From Candidatus Tabaqchalia intestinavium (GTDB taxonomy: Bacteria > Bacillota > Clostridia > Oscillospirales > CAJFTT01): DNA of 37,701 nucleotides. The translations under genes were made by a program, and so were the position numbers. Of this stretch, positions 16,628-25,038 are shown one piece after another; the first letter of the stretch is position 1, and each line of letters begins with the position of its first letter. A model generated the notes under the pieces. It had not been told where the DNA came from. It did no database searches and worked only from the letters and a program-made list of their open reading frames with translations. The stretch covers positions 1 through 37,701 of the forward strand of contig CAJFTT010000004.1 of the NCBI GenBank assembly GCA_904420005.1, in the 5' to 3' direction.

Positions 16628-18427
16628 ATGAAACGAACCGCTTTCGGCGCGCTTGGTCTCTGCTTCGCGCTGCTGCTCACGGCGTGCAGCGGCGCGCAGA
16701 ACGGCGCCTCCTCCAGCGCAGCCGCCAACGCGAACGGCACGGCGCAGACCATCGTCGACACCGCGGAAATGTTCTCCGATCAGGACAAGGAAATCGGCTA
16801 TGATGAAACGGAGGCCGCGCACATCGAATGCACCGGCGACACCGCGCAGTGCGACTCCGACGCCGTGACCGTTTCGGGCGGCACGGTCACCATCACCGAC
16901 GAAGGCACTTACCTGCTTTCCGGCACGCTCACCGACGGCATGATCATCGTCGACGCGGAGAAAACCGACAAGCTGCAGCTGGTGCTCAACGGGCTCTCCG
17001 TCACCAGCAGCACCTCCGCCGCGCTGTATATCAAGCAGGCGGATAAAGTATTCGTCACGACCGCTTCGGGAACGGAAAACACGCTGGCAAACGGCGGCGC
17101 TTACGTCGCCATCGACGACAACAACATCGACGCCGCCGTCTTTTCCAAAGAGGACGTCACCTTCAACGGCGCGGGCACCCTGACTGTCACGGCGCAGGCG
17201 GGGCACGGCATCGTCTCGAAAGACGACCTGCGTATAACGAGCGGAACCTATTCCGTCACGGCCGCAAACCACGGCCTCAACGGCCAGGACAGCGTGCGCA
17301 TCGCGGGCGGGGATTTCACCATCCAGTCCGGCAAAGACGGCATCCAGGCGGAAAATGAAGAGGACGCTTCTCTGGGCTTTTTGTATATCGCGGGCGGGAC
17401 CTTCGACATCACCGCGCAGGGCGACGGACTCAGCGCCAGCGGCTACGCGCAGCTCGACGGCGGCGAATACACAATCCTGGCCGGCGGGGGGAGCGCCAAC
17501 GCCGCCGCGCAGGGGAACGAAACGTACGGCCCCTGGGGCGGCAGCAGCACGACGGAGGACAGCGTGAGCACCAAAGGGATCAAAGCGAGCGGCGACCTGC
17601 TGCTCACCGACGGAACTTACAGCATCGACGCGGCGGACGACGCCCTGCATTCCAACGCAAACCTCTCGATCAGCGGCGGTGCCTTCGAGATCGCGACCGG
17701 CGATGACGGGCTGCACGCCGACAGCAACCTGTCCATCTCGGCCGGCGTGCTGCACATCACGGAGAGCTATGAGGGGCTCGAGGGGCAGAGCATCGACATC
17801 ACAGGCGGGGAGATCGACCTCGTCGCCAGCGACGACGGGCTCAACGCCGCAGGCGGCAACGACGAGAGCGGATTCGGCGGCATGGGCGGCGGGCGGCGCG
17901 GCCCGGACAGCTTCGATTCGGATTCCAGCGCCTATATTCACATTTCCGGCGGTACGCTGACCATTGACGCCTCCGGCGACGGGATCGACTCCAACGGCAG
18001 CCTGACGGTCTCCGGCGGGCAGGTGTATGTTTCCGGACCGGACAACAGCGGCAACCGCGCGCTGGATTACGCCTCCGAAGCCTCCGTCACCGGCGGCGTG
18101 GTCATCGCAGCCGGCGCGTCCCAGATGGCGCAGAGCTTCGGCTCCGGCTCCACGCAGGGCGTCCTGTTCGTCTCCTTCAGCACCCAGCAGGCCGGCAGCA
18201 CCATTCGCCTGACGGACGCCAGCGGCAACGAGCTGCTCAGCTGGACGGCGGCAAAGTCCTTCAGCAGCGTGGTGCTCAGCTGCCCCGACATCGTGCAGGG
18301 CGAGAGCTATACGCTCACCGCCGGATCTTACGAAACTACCATCACCATGGACAGTCTCGTCTACAGCGCCGACAGCGGCATGGGCGGCGGGATGGGCGGC
18401 CCCGGCGGCATGGGCGGCCGCCGGTGA
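16628..18427 (+). CDS. Cthe_2159-type carbohydrate-binding beta-helix lipoprotein
   Basis: 599 residues. A lipoprotein signal ends in LLLTAC (Cys about 20). After an Ala/Ser-rich spacer comes a long series of turns of the form ISGGTF-I-A-DDGLHSN and LTVSGGQVYVSG, about ten recognisable, building a right-handed parallel beta-helix. This is the pattern of the Cthe_2159 family (DUF4353), whose founder from Clostridium thermocellum binds cellulose and pectin-like acids with bound calcium. Asp-rich turns (DDGL, GDGI) would suit calcium. A helix-free C-terminal beta domain and a Gly/Met-rich tail (GMGGGMGGPGGMGG) finish it. It is probably displayed outside the membrane and may bind cell-wall or other polyanions. 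Ribosome site AAAGGAGG. Confidence 0.85.
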   Translation: MKRTAFGALGLCFALLLTACSGAQNGASSSAAANANGTAQTIVDTAEMFSDQDKEIGYDETEAAHIECTGDTAQCDSDAVTVSGGTVTITDEGTYLLSGTLTDGMIIVDAEKTDKLQLVLNGLSVTSSTSAALYIKQADKVFVTTASGTENTLANGGAYVAIDDNNIDAAVFSKEDVTFNGAGTLTVTAQAGHGIVSKDDLRITSGTYSVTAANHGLNGQDSVRIAGGDFTIQSGKDGIQAENEEDASLGFLYIAGGTFDITAQGDGLSASGYAQLDGGEYTILAGGGSANAAAQGNETYGPWGGSSTTEDSVSTKGIKASGDLLLTDGTYSIDAADDALHSNANLSISGGAFEIATGDDGLHADSNLSISAGVLHITESYEGLEGQSIDITGGEIDLVASDDGLNAAGGNDESGFGGMGGGRRGPDSFDSDSSAYIHISGGTLTIDASGDGIDSNGSLTVSGGQVYVSGPDNSGNRALDYASEASVTGGVVIAAGASQMAQSFGSGSTQGVLFVSFSTQQAGSTIRLTDASGNELLSWTAAKSFSSVVLSCPDIVQGESYTLTAGSYETTITMDSLVYSADSGMGGGMGGPGGMGGRR

Positions 18428-18472
18428 GCGCCGCGCGGTCCCATCTGCATTATGGAAAGGAGGTAAGTCCCC

Positions 18473-19387
18473 ATGCTTCGCAAACGGTTTCTCTGGGCGG
18501 CGGTTTATTCCCTGCTGCTGCTTTGTTTCACCGTCTATGCTGTGATGGACACCTTCGTCATCGCCCGGGTCTACCGCGAGGCGGCGCCCGATACACAGAC
18601 GCAATCCCCAAGCGCCGCCTCCGGCAGCGGCGCGGCGCTGTCCTCCTCCGAAAGTCCCATCATCACGGAGGACAGCTACCAGGACGATCAGATCTCCATC
18701 ACCCTGATGCAATACCGCGCGCAGGACACGACCATTTACGTCGCCGATGTGCAGCTCGCCTCCGCCGACAGCCTGCGCACCGCTTTCGCGCAGGACGCCT
18801 ACGGCCGCAACGTCACGCAGAAAACCTCCGAAATCGCGCAGGATCACGGCGCCATCCTCGCCGTTAACGGCGACTATTACGGCTCGCGGCAGTCGGGGTA
18901 TGTCATCCGCAACGGCGTGCTGTACCGCGACACGGCCGCGCATGGGCAGGAGGATCTCGTGATCTATTCGGACGGCTCCTTCGGTATCATCTCCGAGGAG
19001 GACGTCACGGCGCAAGCGCTGCTGGAGGGCGGCGCAACGCAGGTCTTTTCCTTCGGGCCTGCGCTGCTCGTCGACGGCGCCATCGCCGTGACGGAGGACG
19101 AGGAAGTGGGCAAGGCCATGCAGGACAATCCCCGCACCGCGATCGGCATTCTCGAGCCGCTGCATTACGTTTTCGTAGTGGCGGACGGCCGGACGGAGGA
19201 AAGCGAAGGCCTGCAGCTGTACCAGCTGGCGCAGTTTATGCAGCAGCTGGGCGTGCAGACCGCCTATAACCTCGACGGCGGCGGTTCGTCGACCATGGTG
19301 TTCAACGGCGCGGTAGTCAACAATCCCACCACCAACGGAAGAAGCATACAGGAAAGGAGCGTGAGCGACATTGTTTATATCGGATGA
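18473..19387 (+). CDS. phosphodiester glycosidase family protein (NAGPA domain)
   Basis: 304 residues. An N-terminal membrane anchor (residues 7-30), a Ser/Thr/Gln-rich linker (40-65), then a NAGPA/DUF2233 domain with AILAVNGDYYG, GYVIRNGVLYR, DNPRTAIGI, VVADGRTEES and the family hallmark YNLDGGGSSTMVF near residues 268-280. The family cleaves N-acetylglucosamine 1-phosphodiesters; bacterial members act on wall teichoic acid or other envelope phosphodiesters. So the operon pairs a phosphate-polymer synthase with a surface phosphodiesterase-like enzyme. Ribosome site AAAGGAGG. Confidence 0.87.
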   Translation: MLRKRFLWAAVYSLLLLCFTVYAVMDTFVIARVYREAAPDTQTQSPSAASGSGAALSSSESPIITEDSYQDDQISITLMQYRAQDTTIYVADVQLASADSLRTAFAQDAYGRNVTQKTSEIAQDHGAILAVNGDYYGSRQSGYVIRNGVLYRDTAAHGQEDLVIYSDGSFGIISEEDVTAQALLEGGATQVFSFGPALLVDGAIAVTEDEEVGKAMQDNPRTAIGILEPLHYVFVVADGRTEESEGLQLYQLAQFMQQLGVQTAYNLDGGGSSTMVFNGAVVNNPTTNGRSIQERSVSDIVYIG

Positions 19388-19799
19388 CCGCCGGCGGTAT
19401 CTCTGCGGGATCGGCATGGCGCAGCTGGCGGCGGCGCTGCTGTGCGCGGCGTTCGGCGCGGTCTATGAGCTGTGCAGTCACGGCGTCTTTTCCTTCTTCA
19501 TGCTGTATGCGTTTCTGATCCCGCTGGCGGGCGGCGCGCTGCCGTCCTTCGCGCTCGCGCTTTTCGCGCGGGGGCGCCTGCCGGGCCGGGTCTGCGTGAA
19601 TCTGTATAACGCGGCGCTCGTGACATGGACGGTCGGGTGCCTGTTTCAGGGCGCGCTGCAGATCTACGGCACGCAGAGCGGGCTGACGCGGGTCTATGCG
19701 CTGGCGGGCGGTCTGCTCCTCGTCGCCGCCGTCGCGTGTCATCTGCTCGGCCCCAGGATCGTCGCCTGGCGGTTCCGCCCGCGGCGGGGCGGCCGCTGA
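19371..19799 (+). CDS. small polytopic membrane protein of unknown function
   Basis: 142 residues with four hydrophobic segments (about 14-34, 40-62, 76-98, 110-130) and a basic C-terminus (RFRPRRGGR). I recognise no family. The start is TTG 19371, overlapping the preceding gene by 17 nt, with AAAGGAGC about 10 nt upstream. It is the last gene of the VTC operon; a terminator follows at 19875-19910. Its conservation with the operon would have to be tested. Confidence 0.65.
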   Translation: MFISDDRRRYLCGIGMAQLAAALLCAAFGAVYELCSHGVFSFFMLYAFLIPLAGGALPSFALALFARGRLPGRVCVNLYNAALVTWTVGCLFQGALQIYGTQSGLTRVYALAGGLLLVAAVACHLLGPRIVAWRFRPRRGGR

Positions 19800-19874
19800 A
19801 GCCGCCGAACCCGAATCTCGGGTCTAAACAGCCACACATTCTGCGCCGGGGCATCCCCATTGCCGGCGGCAACG

Positions 19875-19910
19875 AAAAAGGACGCGGCCTCAAGCGACCG
19901 CGTCCTTTTT
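19875..19910. terminator. bidirectional terminator between the VTC operon and the MFS gene
   Basis: A 13-bp stem AAAAAGGACGCGG (19875-19887) with its complement (19898-19910), with A5 and T5 at the ends so that it works both ways. The minus-strand gene's stop lies inside it. Confidence 0.9.
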
Positions 19911-21074
19911 GGCGCTGCAAAGCCTCCTGCGCAGCAGGGAGAACAGCAGCAGGAACAGCAGAAGAAACATAAGAAGGAAAACCGGCAGCACCTGAAGCCC
20001 CACCCAGGAGGCAAGCAGACCGAACAGCGGCGGCACGAAGGTGGAGCCGACATAGGCGCACGCCATCTGCAGACCGATGATCCCCTGGGAATTCTCCCTG
20101 CCGAAATTGTCGGGCGTCGCATGGATGATCGCCGGATAGGTCGGCCCGCAGCCGACGCCGAGCAGCACAAACGCCGCAGCCGCAACGGAAACCGGCATCC
20201 CCGGCAACAGCAGCGCCAGCACGCCGACCGCCGCGAGGGCCGTCCCGATCCAGATCATGCGATTGTCCCCCAGACGGCCCGTCACAAAGCCGGAAAGGAA
20301 CCGCCCCACTGTGATGCCGATGAAAAACAGCGCCCCGAACGCCGCGGCCGTGGCTTCTCCCACGCCCTTTGCGCCCGCGAAATACGAGCTTGCCCAATGG
20401 ATCGCCGTCCCCTCCAGCGCGCAATAGCTGAAAAACGCCGCCAGCACAAATACGACGCCGGGGATCCGCAGCTTCTGCCGGAACGTCAGCCGCGCGGGCG
20501 TCACGGCCTGCTGCGCCTTGGTCTCGGCGTGTTTCTTCCACAGCGGCAGGGAAAGCGCCACCAGCACAGTGATCGCGACCTGCAGCCAGCCCACCAGCCG
20601 GTAGCCTGCCGGCCAGCCGCGCCCAACGCGCAGGCAATCGCTCATGATATACGGCGACAAAATCGTCCCCACGCCCCAGAAGCAGTGCAGCCAGCTCATC
20701 TGCCGCGGCCCGTAGTGCAGCGCGACGAAATTATTCAGCGCCGCGTCGACGGAGCCGGCGCCGAGGCCGTATGGCACGGCGAACACGCACAGCATCCAGA
20801 ACTGCCCGGAAAACGAGAAGCCGAACAGCCCCAGCGCCGTGAGCAGGATGCTGACCGTCGTCACGGCCCAGGTCCCGCACCGGCGGTTGAGCCGGTCGGA
20901 AAACAGGCTGGACAGGATGGTGCAGCCGGAAATGATCATCGTGACGATCCCCATCGCGGACAGCGGCATCTGCAGCTGCAAATGCATCACCGGCCACGCC
21001 GAGCCCAGCAAAGAATCCGGCAGCCCCAGACTGATAAACGCAAGATAGATCACAGCCAGCAGCAGTCCCGCCAT
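19890..21074 (-). CDS. MFS transporter
   Basis: 394 residues with twelve predicted membrane helices. The loop between helices 2 and 3 (FSDRLNRRCG) and the matching loop in the second half (VTGRLGDNRM) are the MFS signature positions. GLPDSLLGSAWPVM at the start and PYGLGAGSVDAALNNFVA resemble the FucP/YfkF-like sugar or drug efflux groups often seen in Clostridia. The substrate is unknown. The ATG at 21074 has GGGAGG 9 nt upstream. Promoter at 21120-21148. It stands alone, convergent to the VTC operon. Confidence 0.87.
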   Translation of the reverse strand: MAGLLLAVIYLAFISLGLPDSLLGSAWPVMHLQLQMPLSAMGIVTMIISGCTILSSLFSDRLNRRCGTWAVTTVSILLTALGLFGFSFSGQFWMLCVFAVPYGLGAGSVDAALNNFVALHYGPRQMSWLHCFWGVGTILSPYIMSDCLRVGRGWPAGYRLVGWLQVAITVLVALSLPLWKKHAETKAQQAVTPARLTFRQKLRIPGVVFVLAAFFSYCALEGTAIHWASSYFAGAKGVGEATAAAFGALFFIGITVGRFLSGFVTGRLGDNRMIWIGTALAAVGVLALLLPGMPVSVAAAAFVLLGVGCGPTYPAIIHATPDNFGRENSQGIIGLQMACAYVGSTFVPPLFGLLASWVGLQVLPVFLLMFLLLFLLLFSLLRRRLCSAKKDAVA

Positions 21075-21119
21075 GTTCGATCGCCTCCCGCAGGGAATGA
21101 AAATTCTCAACCGGACAGC

Positions 21120-21148
21120 ATTGTATCACACCGCCGGCAAATCTGCAA
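21120..21148 (-). promoter_or_regulatory. sigma-A-type promoter of the MFS gene
   Basis: TTGCAG (21148-21143), 17 bp, TACAAT (21125-21120) on minus. Confidence 0.7.
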
Positions 21149-21266
21149 CCGTTTTTCTCGCCGCCGCAGACAGCTTTTGCGGCTCCCGCAGATGGCGCTC
21201 GCCGGGGCGTTCCGCAGCGCCGCCCGGCGCGCCCGTATTGTCCCCCCGGCTTTGCTCCGCCAGGCG

Positions 21267-21295
21267 CAAAAAATCCCCGCCGTTTACAGGCTGGG
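21267..21295 (-). terminator. terminator of the ClC gene
   Basis: On the minus strand CCCAGCC can pair with GGCGGGG around a 7-base loop, followed by ATTTTTTG. It lies 12 nt after the stop. Confidence 0.6.
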
Positions 21296-21306
21296 ATCCG
21301 CAGGGT

Positions 21307-22878
21307 TCACCTGTCCGTCCCTTCCGGCGGGGCCGTGCTCTTGCACTGCGTTTCCAGCGCGGCGTGAACCGTCCGGCCTTCCTCCTCATTGCAGAGCAGA
21401 ACGATCGTATCTCCGGGTTGCAGGACCGTGTCCCCATGCGCCACGACCTCCTGGTCGTGCCGTTTGACCGAAACGATCAGCGCGCGGCCCGGCCATGCGA
21501 TCTCCCCGATGGTCTTGCCGCATACCGGCGCGCCATGGCAGACAGGCGACTCAATGAGAATTTTCTCCCCGCGCGGGGGCGCGGCCGATTCCTTTTGCAT
21601 GAGCCTGGACAACAGCATATCATAGACGGGCTGCGAGCGCAGAAGGTCCGCAACCACATAGGCCACCAGCGAAACCAGCGAAAGCGTCAGCAAATGAGAA
21701 AAGCTGCCGGTCATTTCACAGATCAGAACGATCCCGGTAATCGGAGCCCGAACGATCGCGGCGAACAAACCCGCCATGCCGAGAATGACGAAATTCTGCG
21801 GCGCGCTCTCCACGCCGCACAGGCGCAGCACCTGGCTGAAAGCGCTGCCCGCAACCGCCCCCAGCACCAGCATCGGCAGAAAAATCCCCCCGGGCACACC
21901 CGAGCCGAAGCTGAGCATGGAAAACACGAACTTCACAACGAACAGCACCAGCAGCGCCCGCAACGCCATATCCTGCGAAACCAGCTCCACAAGGCTATGG
22001 CCGCCGCCGAGCGTCATCGGGTACGCCACCAGCAGCACGCCCGCCAGCAGAAACGGGATCGCAACCCGGACAAACGGCCAGGGAATCTTCGCATAAAGAT
22101 CCTGGGATTTTCGCACGCAGAAATTATACAGCACGCCGAGAAGCCCCAGGAGAATGCCGAGGAGCAGCACCGTCCAGTAGCGGTGCAGCGGCATCATCTG
22201 CGCGGCGGAGAAATCGAAGACCGGCCGGAGACCGAAAACCTGGCGGGAAATGAAATCCGCCGTAACGGACGCCGCCATCGCAGACAGCAGAACGTCGGTG
22301 GAAAAATTTTTATGCAGCTCCTCCAGGGAGAAAAGCGTCCCGGCAAAAGGCGCGTTGAAGGCAGCGGCAAGGCCGGCGCTCGCCCCGCAGGTCATCAGCA
22401 TTTTCTCTTCCGTCCTCCCGCGGCGGGCCGCACGGGACACGCCCTTGCCCGCCATCGCGCCCAGCTGGATGGAAGGGCCCTCGCGGCCGAGCGAAAGCCC
22501 TGCGCCGATGGTGAGGAGCCCGCCCGCGAATTTCGCCAGCAGCACCCGCCACCAGGTCTGGGAAATGCCACCCTGCATCTCCCCCTCGACCTGCGGGATC
22601 CCGGAGCCGCTGATGAAGGGCTCCAGCCGGAGCAGCCGCGTCACCGCCGCCGCGAAAACCAGAAGTAGCAGCAGCCAGACCGCAATCGCCCACCCATGCG
22701 CAGAAAGATACGCGCCGACCTGCTGCCGCAAAAGATCCGCCTGCTCCAGCGCGACCCGGAAAAGAACCGTAACGAGCCCCGCGGCAGCGCCGACGACGAC
22801 CCCTTCCAGCACCAGCGCATAGCGAAAACTGCGAAACCGCCGGAGCAGGCGGGCAGTGGCAGTCTTGACCTGTTGCAA
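21307..22878 (-). CDS. ClC-family chloride/proton antiporter with TrkA-C domain
   Basis: 523 residues. The anion path motifs are present: GSGIPQVEG near residue 80, GREGPSIQLG near 125 with the gating Glu that marks an exchanger rather than a channel, and GGIFLPMLVLGA near 330. About eleven membrane helices precede a cytoplasmic TrkA-C/RCK domain (GKTIGEIAWPGRALIV...VLQPGDTIVLLC). It exchanges chloride or fluoride-like anions for protons and may respond to a ligand bound by the RCK domain. The frame is open to 23148 but the promoter -10 (22939-22934) lies inside that extension. The start is therefore TTG 22878, which has GAGGTG 7 nt upstream. Confidence 0.85.
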   Translation of the reverse strand: MQQVKTATARLLRRFRSFRYALVLEGVVVGAAAGLVTVLFRVALEQADLLRQQVGAYLSAHGWAIAVWLLLLLVFAAAVTRLLRLEPFISGSGIPQVEGEMQGGISQTWWRVLLAKFAGGLLTIGAGLSLGREGPSIQLGAMAGKGVSRAARRGRTEEKMLMTCGASAGLAAAFNAPFAGTLFSLEELHKNFSTDVLLSAMAASVTADFISRQVFGLRPVFDFSAAQMMPLHRYWTVLLLGILLGLLGVLYNFCVRKSQDLYAKIPWPFVRVAIPFLLAGVLLVAYPMTLGGGHSLVELVSQDMALRALLVLFVVKFVFSMLSFGSGVPGGIFLPMLVLGAVAGSAFSQVLRLCGVESAPQNFVILGMAGLFAAIVRAPITGIVLICEMTGSFSHLLTLSLVSLVAYVVADLLRSQPVYDMLLSRLMQKESAAPPRGEKILIESPVCHGAPVCGKTIGEIAWPGRALIVSVKRHDQEVVAHGDTVLQPGDTIVLLCNEEEGRTVHAALETQCKSTAPPEGTDR

Positions 22879-22933
22879 AGCTTCGCACCTCGTTTCCCGG
22901 CTCTGTTTGACGCGCCGTAATCGTCCGTGCATC

Positions 22934-22962
22934 ATTATACCACACAGGGCGAAAAATAGAAA
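22934..22962 (-). promoter_or_regulatory. promoter of the ClC gene
   Basis: TTTCTA (22962-22957), 17 bp, TATAAT (22939-22934) on minus. The -10 is perfect and the -35 weak. It places the start of transcription about 49 nt before TTG 22878. Confidence 0.65.
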
Positions 22963-23396
22963 CAAAAATCGCCCGCAGCGAGCATTAGCGAAAGCCGGCA
23001 TCCCGCGGTTTCCTCGCCGGCAGGCGGGGCCCCAGGAAGACTGCCGGCGCGCCGGTCTGCACGCTCGCTCCTGTCGCAGCCGCGCCGCGGAGAAGGAGAC
23101 GCAACGGGCACGCTGGTGATTTTTGTTGAAGAAGTCGCCGAAAGCCATGGAACGCTGGCGGCGACGCGGTCGGGACGTCCATAACGGTGCTGCGTCGGAT
23201 TAAAAATTCCAGCGCCACAGAAACACTCGGTCTGGGTTTACGCTCCAAAATTGTGCCGCAAAGAAGGTACCCGCCATAAACGCGAGCGCAAAGCCGTAAT
23301 GAAACAAAAGCCCCAAACGCGAATTGTAGCCAGGCGCAGACGGATGTGAGGAAGCAACGAAAAAGACGCCACGGCAGCATAGGGATATGGACTTGA

Positions 23397-23414
23397 ACCC
23401 GCAAAAGGTTGGTA
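23397..23414. repeat. dispersed repeat, unit 1 (diverged)
   Basis: ACCCGCAAAAGGTTGGTA, one change from the core of units 2 and 3. It follows an AAAAAGACGCC stretch similar to the one before units 2 and 3. Confidence 0.6.
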
Positions 23415-23606
23415 ACGCTACGGAGGCGTCATGCCTGCATTCCCCAGGGCATAGCCGCAGCAAGCGTCCCCCCTTGCGAAAAAAGGATGAATGGCAGCGC
23501 GGCAAGAGAATTTCTCTGCCATTTGGCTGGGGATTTTTCATGCCGCGCAATCCATTCCGACGTGACCGGAGTGGAATGCAAGGATTCGAGAAAACGCCCC
23601 TGCACC

Positions 23607-23639
23607 GCAGGCGCACCCGCAAAAAGTTGGTAGAGAGCA
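23607..23639. repeat. dispersed repeat, unit 2
   Basis: The first 25 nt are identical to unit 3 (core ACCCGCAAAAAGTTGGT), then a near-identical RGAGAGC. Both units are followed about 30 nt later by GTTTACAAGC. Confidence 0.75.
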
Positions 23640-23875
23640 TGCGCGTTGTGCGCGCGTTTACAAGCGAGCGGCGAAGGTGCAGCGTAATTCGGGGCGGAGA
23701 GGCAGCGCGATGGCGTGCGTAAATCGACGACTTTGATAAAAAAGTTGTTGCGAACAATACAAAGTCCGCGACGACGATGGTACGGGTGTTCATAACGACA
23801 CTTTGACAAAGAAAAAATCCGAGTGTTTCCTACAACACCCAGACTGGAAAGATGCTGCAAAAAAGATCGGCGTCG

Positions 23876-23908
23876 GCAGGCGCACCCGCAAAAAGTTGGT
23901 GGAGAGCC
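23876..23908. repeat. dispersed repeat, unit 3
   Basis: See unit 2; the 25-nt identity runs 23876-23900. Spacing between units is about 210 and 270 nt, so this is not a CRISPR array. Confidence 0.75.
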
Positions 23909-24020
23909 AATTTGCGTGAAAGCGGCGCGTTTACAAGCCGTTAGCCGATGCGAATGTGACTTTTTGCGGAAAAGGAGGAGCAGGAAAGCGGACGGATGAT
24001 TTATGCTGAAAAACGAAAAT

Positions 24021-24044
24021 CGGAGCAAAGCGCACTTTGCTCCG
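24021..24044 (-). terminator. terminator of the toxin/immunity-like pair
   Basis: A 10-bp stem CGGAGCAAAG with its complement and a four-base loop. On minus it is followed by ATTTTCGTTTTT. It lies 85 nt after the last gene's stop. Confidence 0.8.
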
Positions 24045-24128
24045 ACGTGGTCCGAGTGTAATTATAGGACTTGAAAAAATCCATTCATATCAATGGTTTC
24101 AGCGCGGCGAGCAAGAGGTTTTATCCTA

Positions 24129-24443
24129 TCAGATCATATAGTCAGAGAGATCATTCGGCTTATTATCGAAAGAGTTCTTGTCTGAAGCTTCACTTTCATC
24201 AAATTGTGCTTTGATACGTTCATTTAGCTTTGCATCAAAACCATTTGGTAGTAGTTTCAAATCTTCTTCGTGAATACCGATATCTGCAATATCTTCTTTT
24301 TCACCATATTGGGGGAAAAGTACTAACCAACATCCATTGATCTTTTCCTCATCCCAGATAACCCCTTGCATTCCTTTATGTACGCCTTCTTTTGCATATT
24401 TTGTTTTTTCTACAATTAATTCAACACAGTCCATATATTTCAT
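24129..24443 (-). CDS. small acidic protein, immunity-like (DUF4926-like)
   Basis: 104 residues. The first 65 residues (MKYMDCVELIVEK...GMQGVIWDE...WLVLFPQYG...EEDLKLLP) resemble the small SH3-like DUF4926 fold found beside toxin domains. The remainder is polar and acidic (DESEASDKNSFDNKPND). The ATG at 24443 is chosen because GGAGG lies 8 nt upstream, inside the end of the preceding gene; a GTG/ATG further up would overlap. Only one base separates it from the toxin-like gene, so they are coupled. Codons are much richer in A/T than in neighbouring genes, which suggests acquisition. The immunity role is inferred from the arrangement. Confidence 0.6.
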   Translation of the reverse strand: MKYMDCVELIVEKTKYAKEGVHKGMQGVIWDEEKINGCWLVLFPQYGEKEDIADIGIHEEDLKLLPNGFDAKLNERIKAQFDESEASDKNSFDNKPNDLSDYMI

Positions 24444-24444
24444 A

Positions 24445-24990
24445 TTACTTACCTCCATAAGGCGTATTTAGCTTTAACTGTCCATTCGGTTTAACCATCC
24501 AACCTGTGGAAAATGTGACAGTCCCTTCGCTATCCTTTCTAGGAATTTCGATGGTTATACTAATCCTCTGCCCATGTAAATCAAGTTTTCCAATTCTATA
24601 ATCACCAGAAATGTATTTTTCTCTCGCCTGTTGTTCGAGTTCCGATTGTAGCCATCGTGCATCATCGACTGTATATCCCCATTCTTTGAGTAACTTCGCT
24701 TTTCCATTCGGGTGTAGACCATCTGTATTAAATAAATATGGATCAAACTTACTGTAGCTGCTGTATACAGTTGCATTTGCAAGAACAATAGCGTAGTCGA
24801 TTGCTTCAAGAGTACAGTGGCAGAAAGGGTGATGTGGACAGGGCGGTGCCTTTCCCTCCAAAAACCAACAGCCATCCAGCATCAAACATTCGGGACAATG
24901 GGTTTTGCCCTCTGAATGGTGTGTCCATTTGACCCAGCTTGGTAGTCCGGCACCCTTTTGTATTGTACCGAAACATTGCTTATAGTACAA
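24445..24990 (-). CDS. DUF6883-domain, toxin-like protein
   Basis: 181 residues. Residues 1-65 carry a Cys/His cluster (THCPECLMLDGCW...CPHHPFCHCTLEA) that resembles the zinc-binding end of phage Mu F/SPP1 gp7 head-morphogenesis proteins. Residues 80-181 (YLFNTDGLHPNGKAKLLKEWGYT... to HGQRISITIEI... and GTVTFSTGWMV) match the layout of DUF6883, a domain found at the C-termini of phage-head and polymorphic-toxin proteins. So this may be a cargo toxin detached from a larger phage-derived protein. The start TTG 24990 has AGGGGG 8 nt upstream; an N-terminal truncation is possible. AT-rich, next to a tRNA operon. Confidence 0.55.
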   Translation of the reverse strand: MYYKQCFGTIQKGAGLPSWVKWTHHSEGKTHCPECLMLDGCWFLEGKAPPCPHHPFCHCTLEAIDYAIVLANATVYSSYSKFDPYLFNTDGLHPNGKAKLLKEWGYTVDDARWLQSELEQQAREKYISGDYRIGKLDLHGQRISITIEIPRKDSEGTVTFSTGWMVKPNGQLKLNTPYGGK

Positions 24991-25038
24991 CAGTTATTCC
25001 CCCTTTTGAACGTATAAGAAAATCATTCTTTACCAATA

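Larger units (their letters stand above)
22963..24020. other. gene-poor stretch with dispersed direct repeats
   Basis: About 1 kb with no credible gene. Open frames on both strands lack ribosome sites and translate into Cys/Phe/Arg-rich strings, such as PTFCG and CRGVFF on minus, that come from the repeats at 23397, 23607 and 23876. It separates the ClC gene from the AT-rich toxin-like pair and may be a repeat-based insertion zone. Confidence 0.55.

Noticed and set aside
16607-19417. 936-codon open frame on minus opposite the beta-helix and NAGPA genes
   Set aside because: Its apparent repeats mirror the beta-helix repeats of the coding strand; no start signal.
22879-23148. In-frame extension of the ClC gene to 23148
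   Set aside because: It contains the TATAAT of the gene's own promoter and no ribosome site.
23397-23908. Repeats considered as a CRISPR array
   Set aside because: Only three units, unequal spacing of 210-270 nt, one diverged, and no cas genes.
23200-24028. Two minus-strand open frames of about 200 codons in the repeat zone
   Set aside because: Similar peptide strings arise from the direct repeats; no ribosome site and no family resemblance.
24129-24990. Complete prophage or integrative element next to the tRNA operon
   Set aside because: No integrase, no second att copy of a tRNA end and no phage structural genes beyond the zinc-cluster resemblance.
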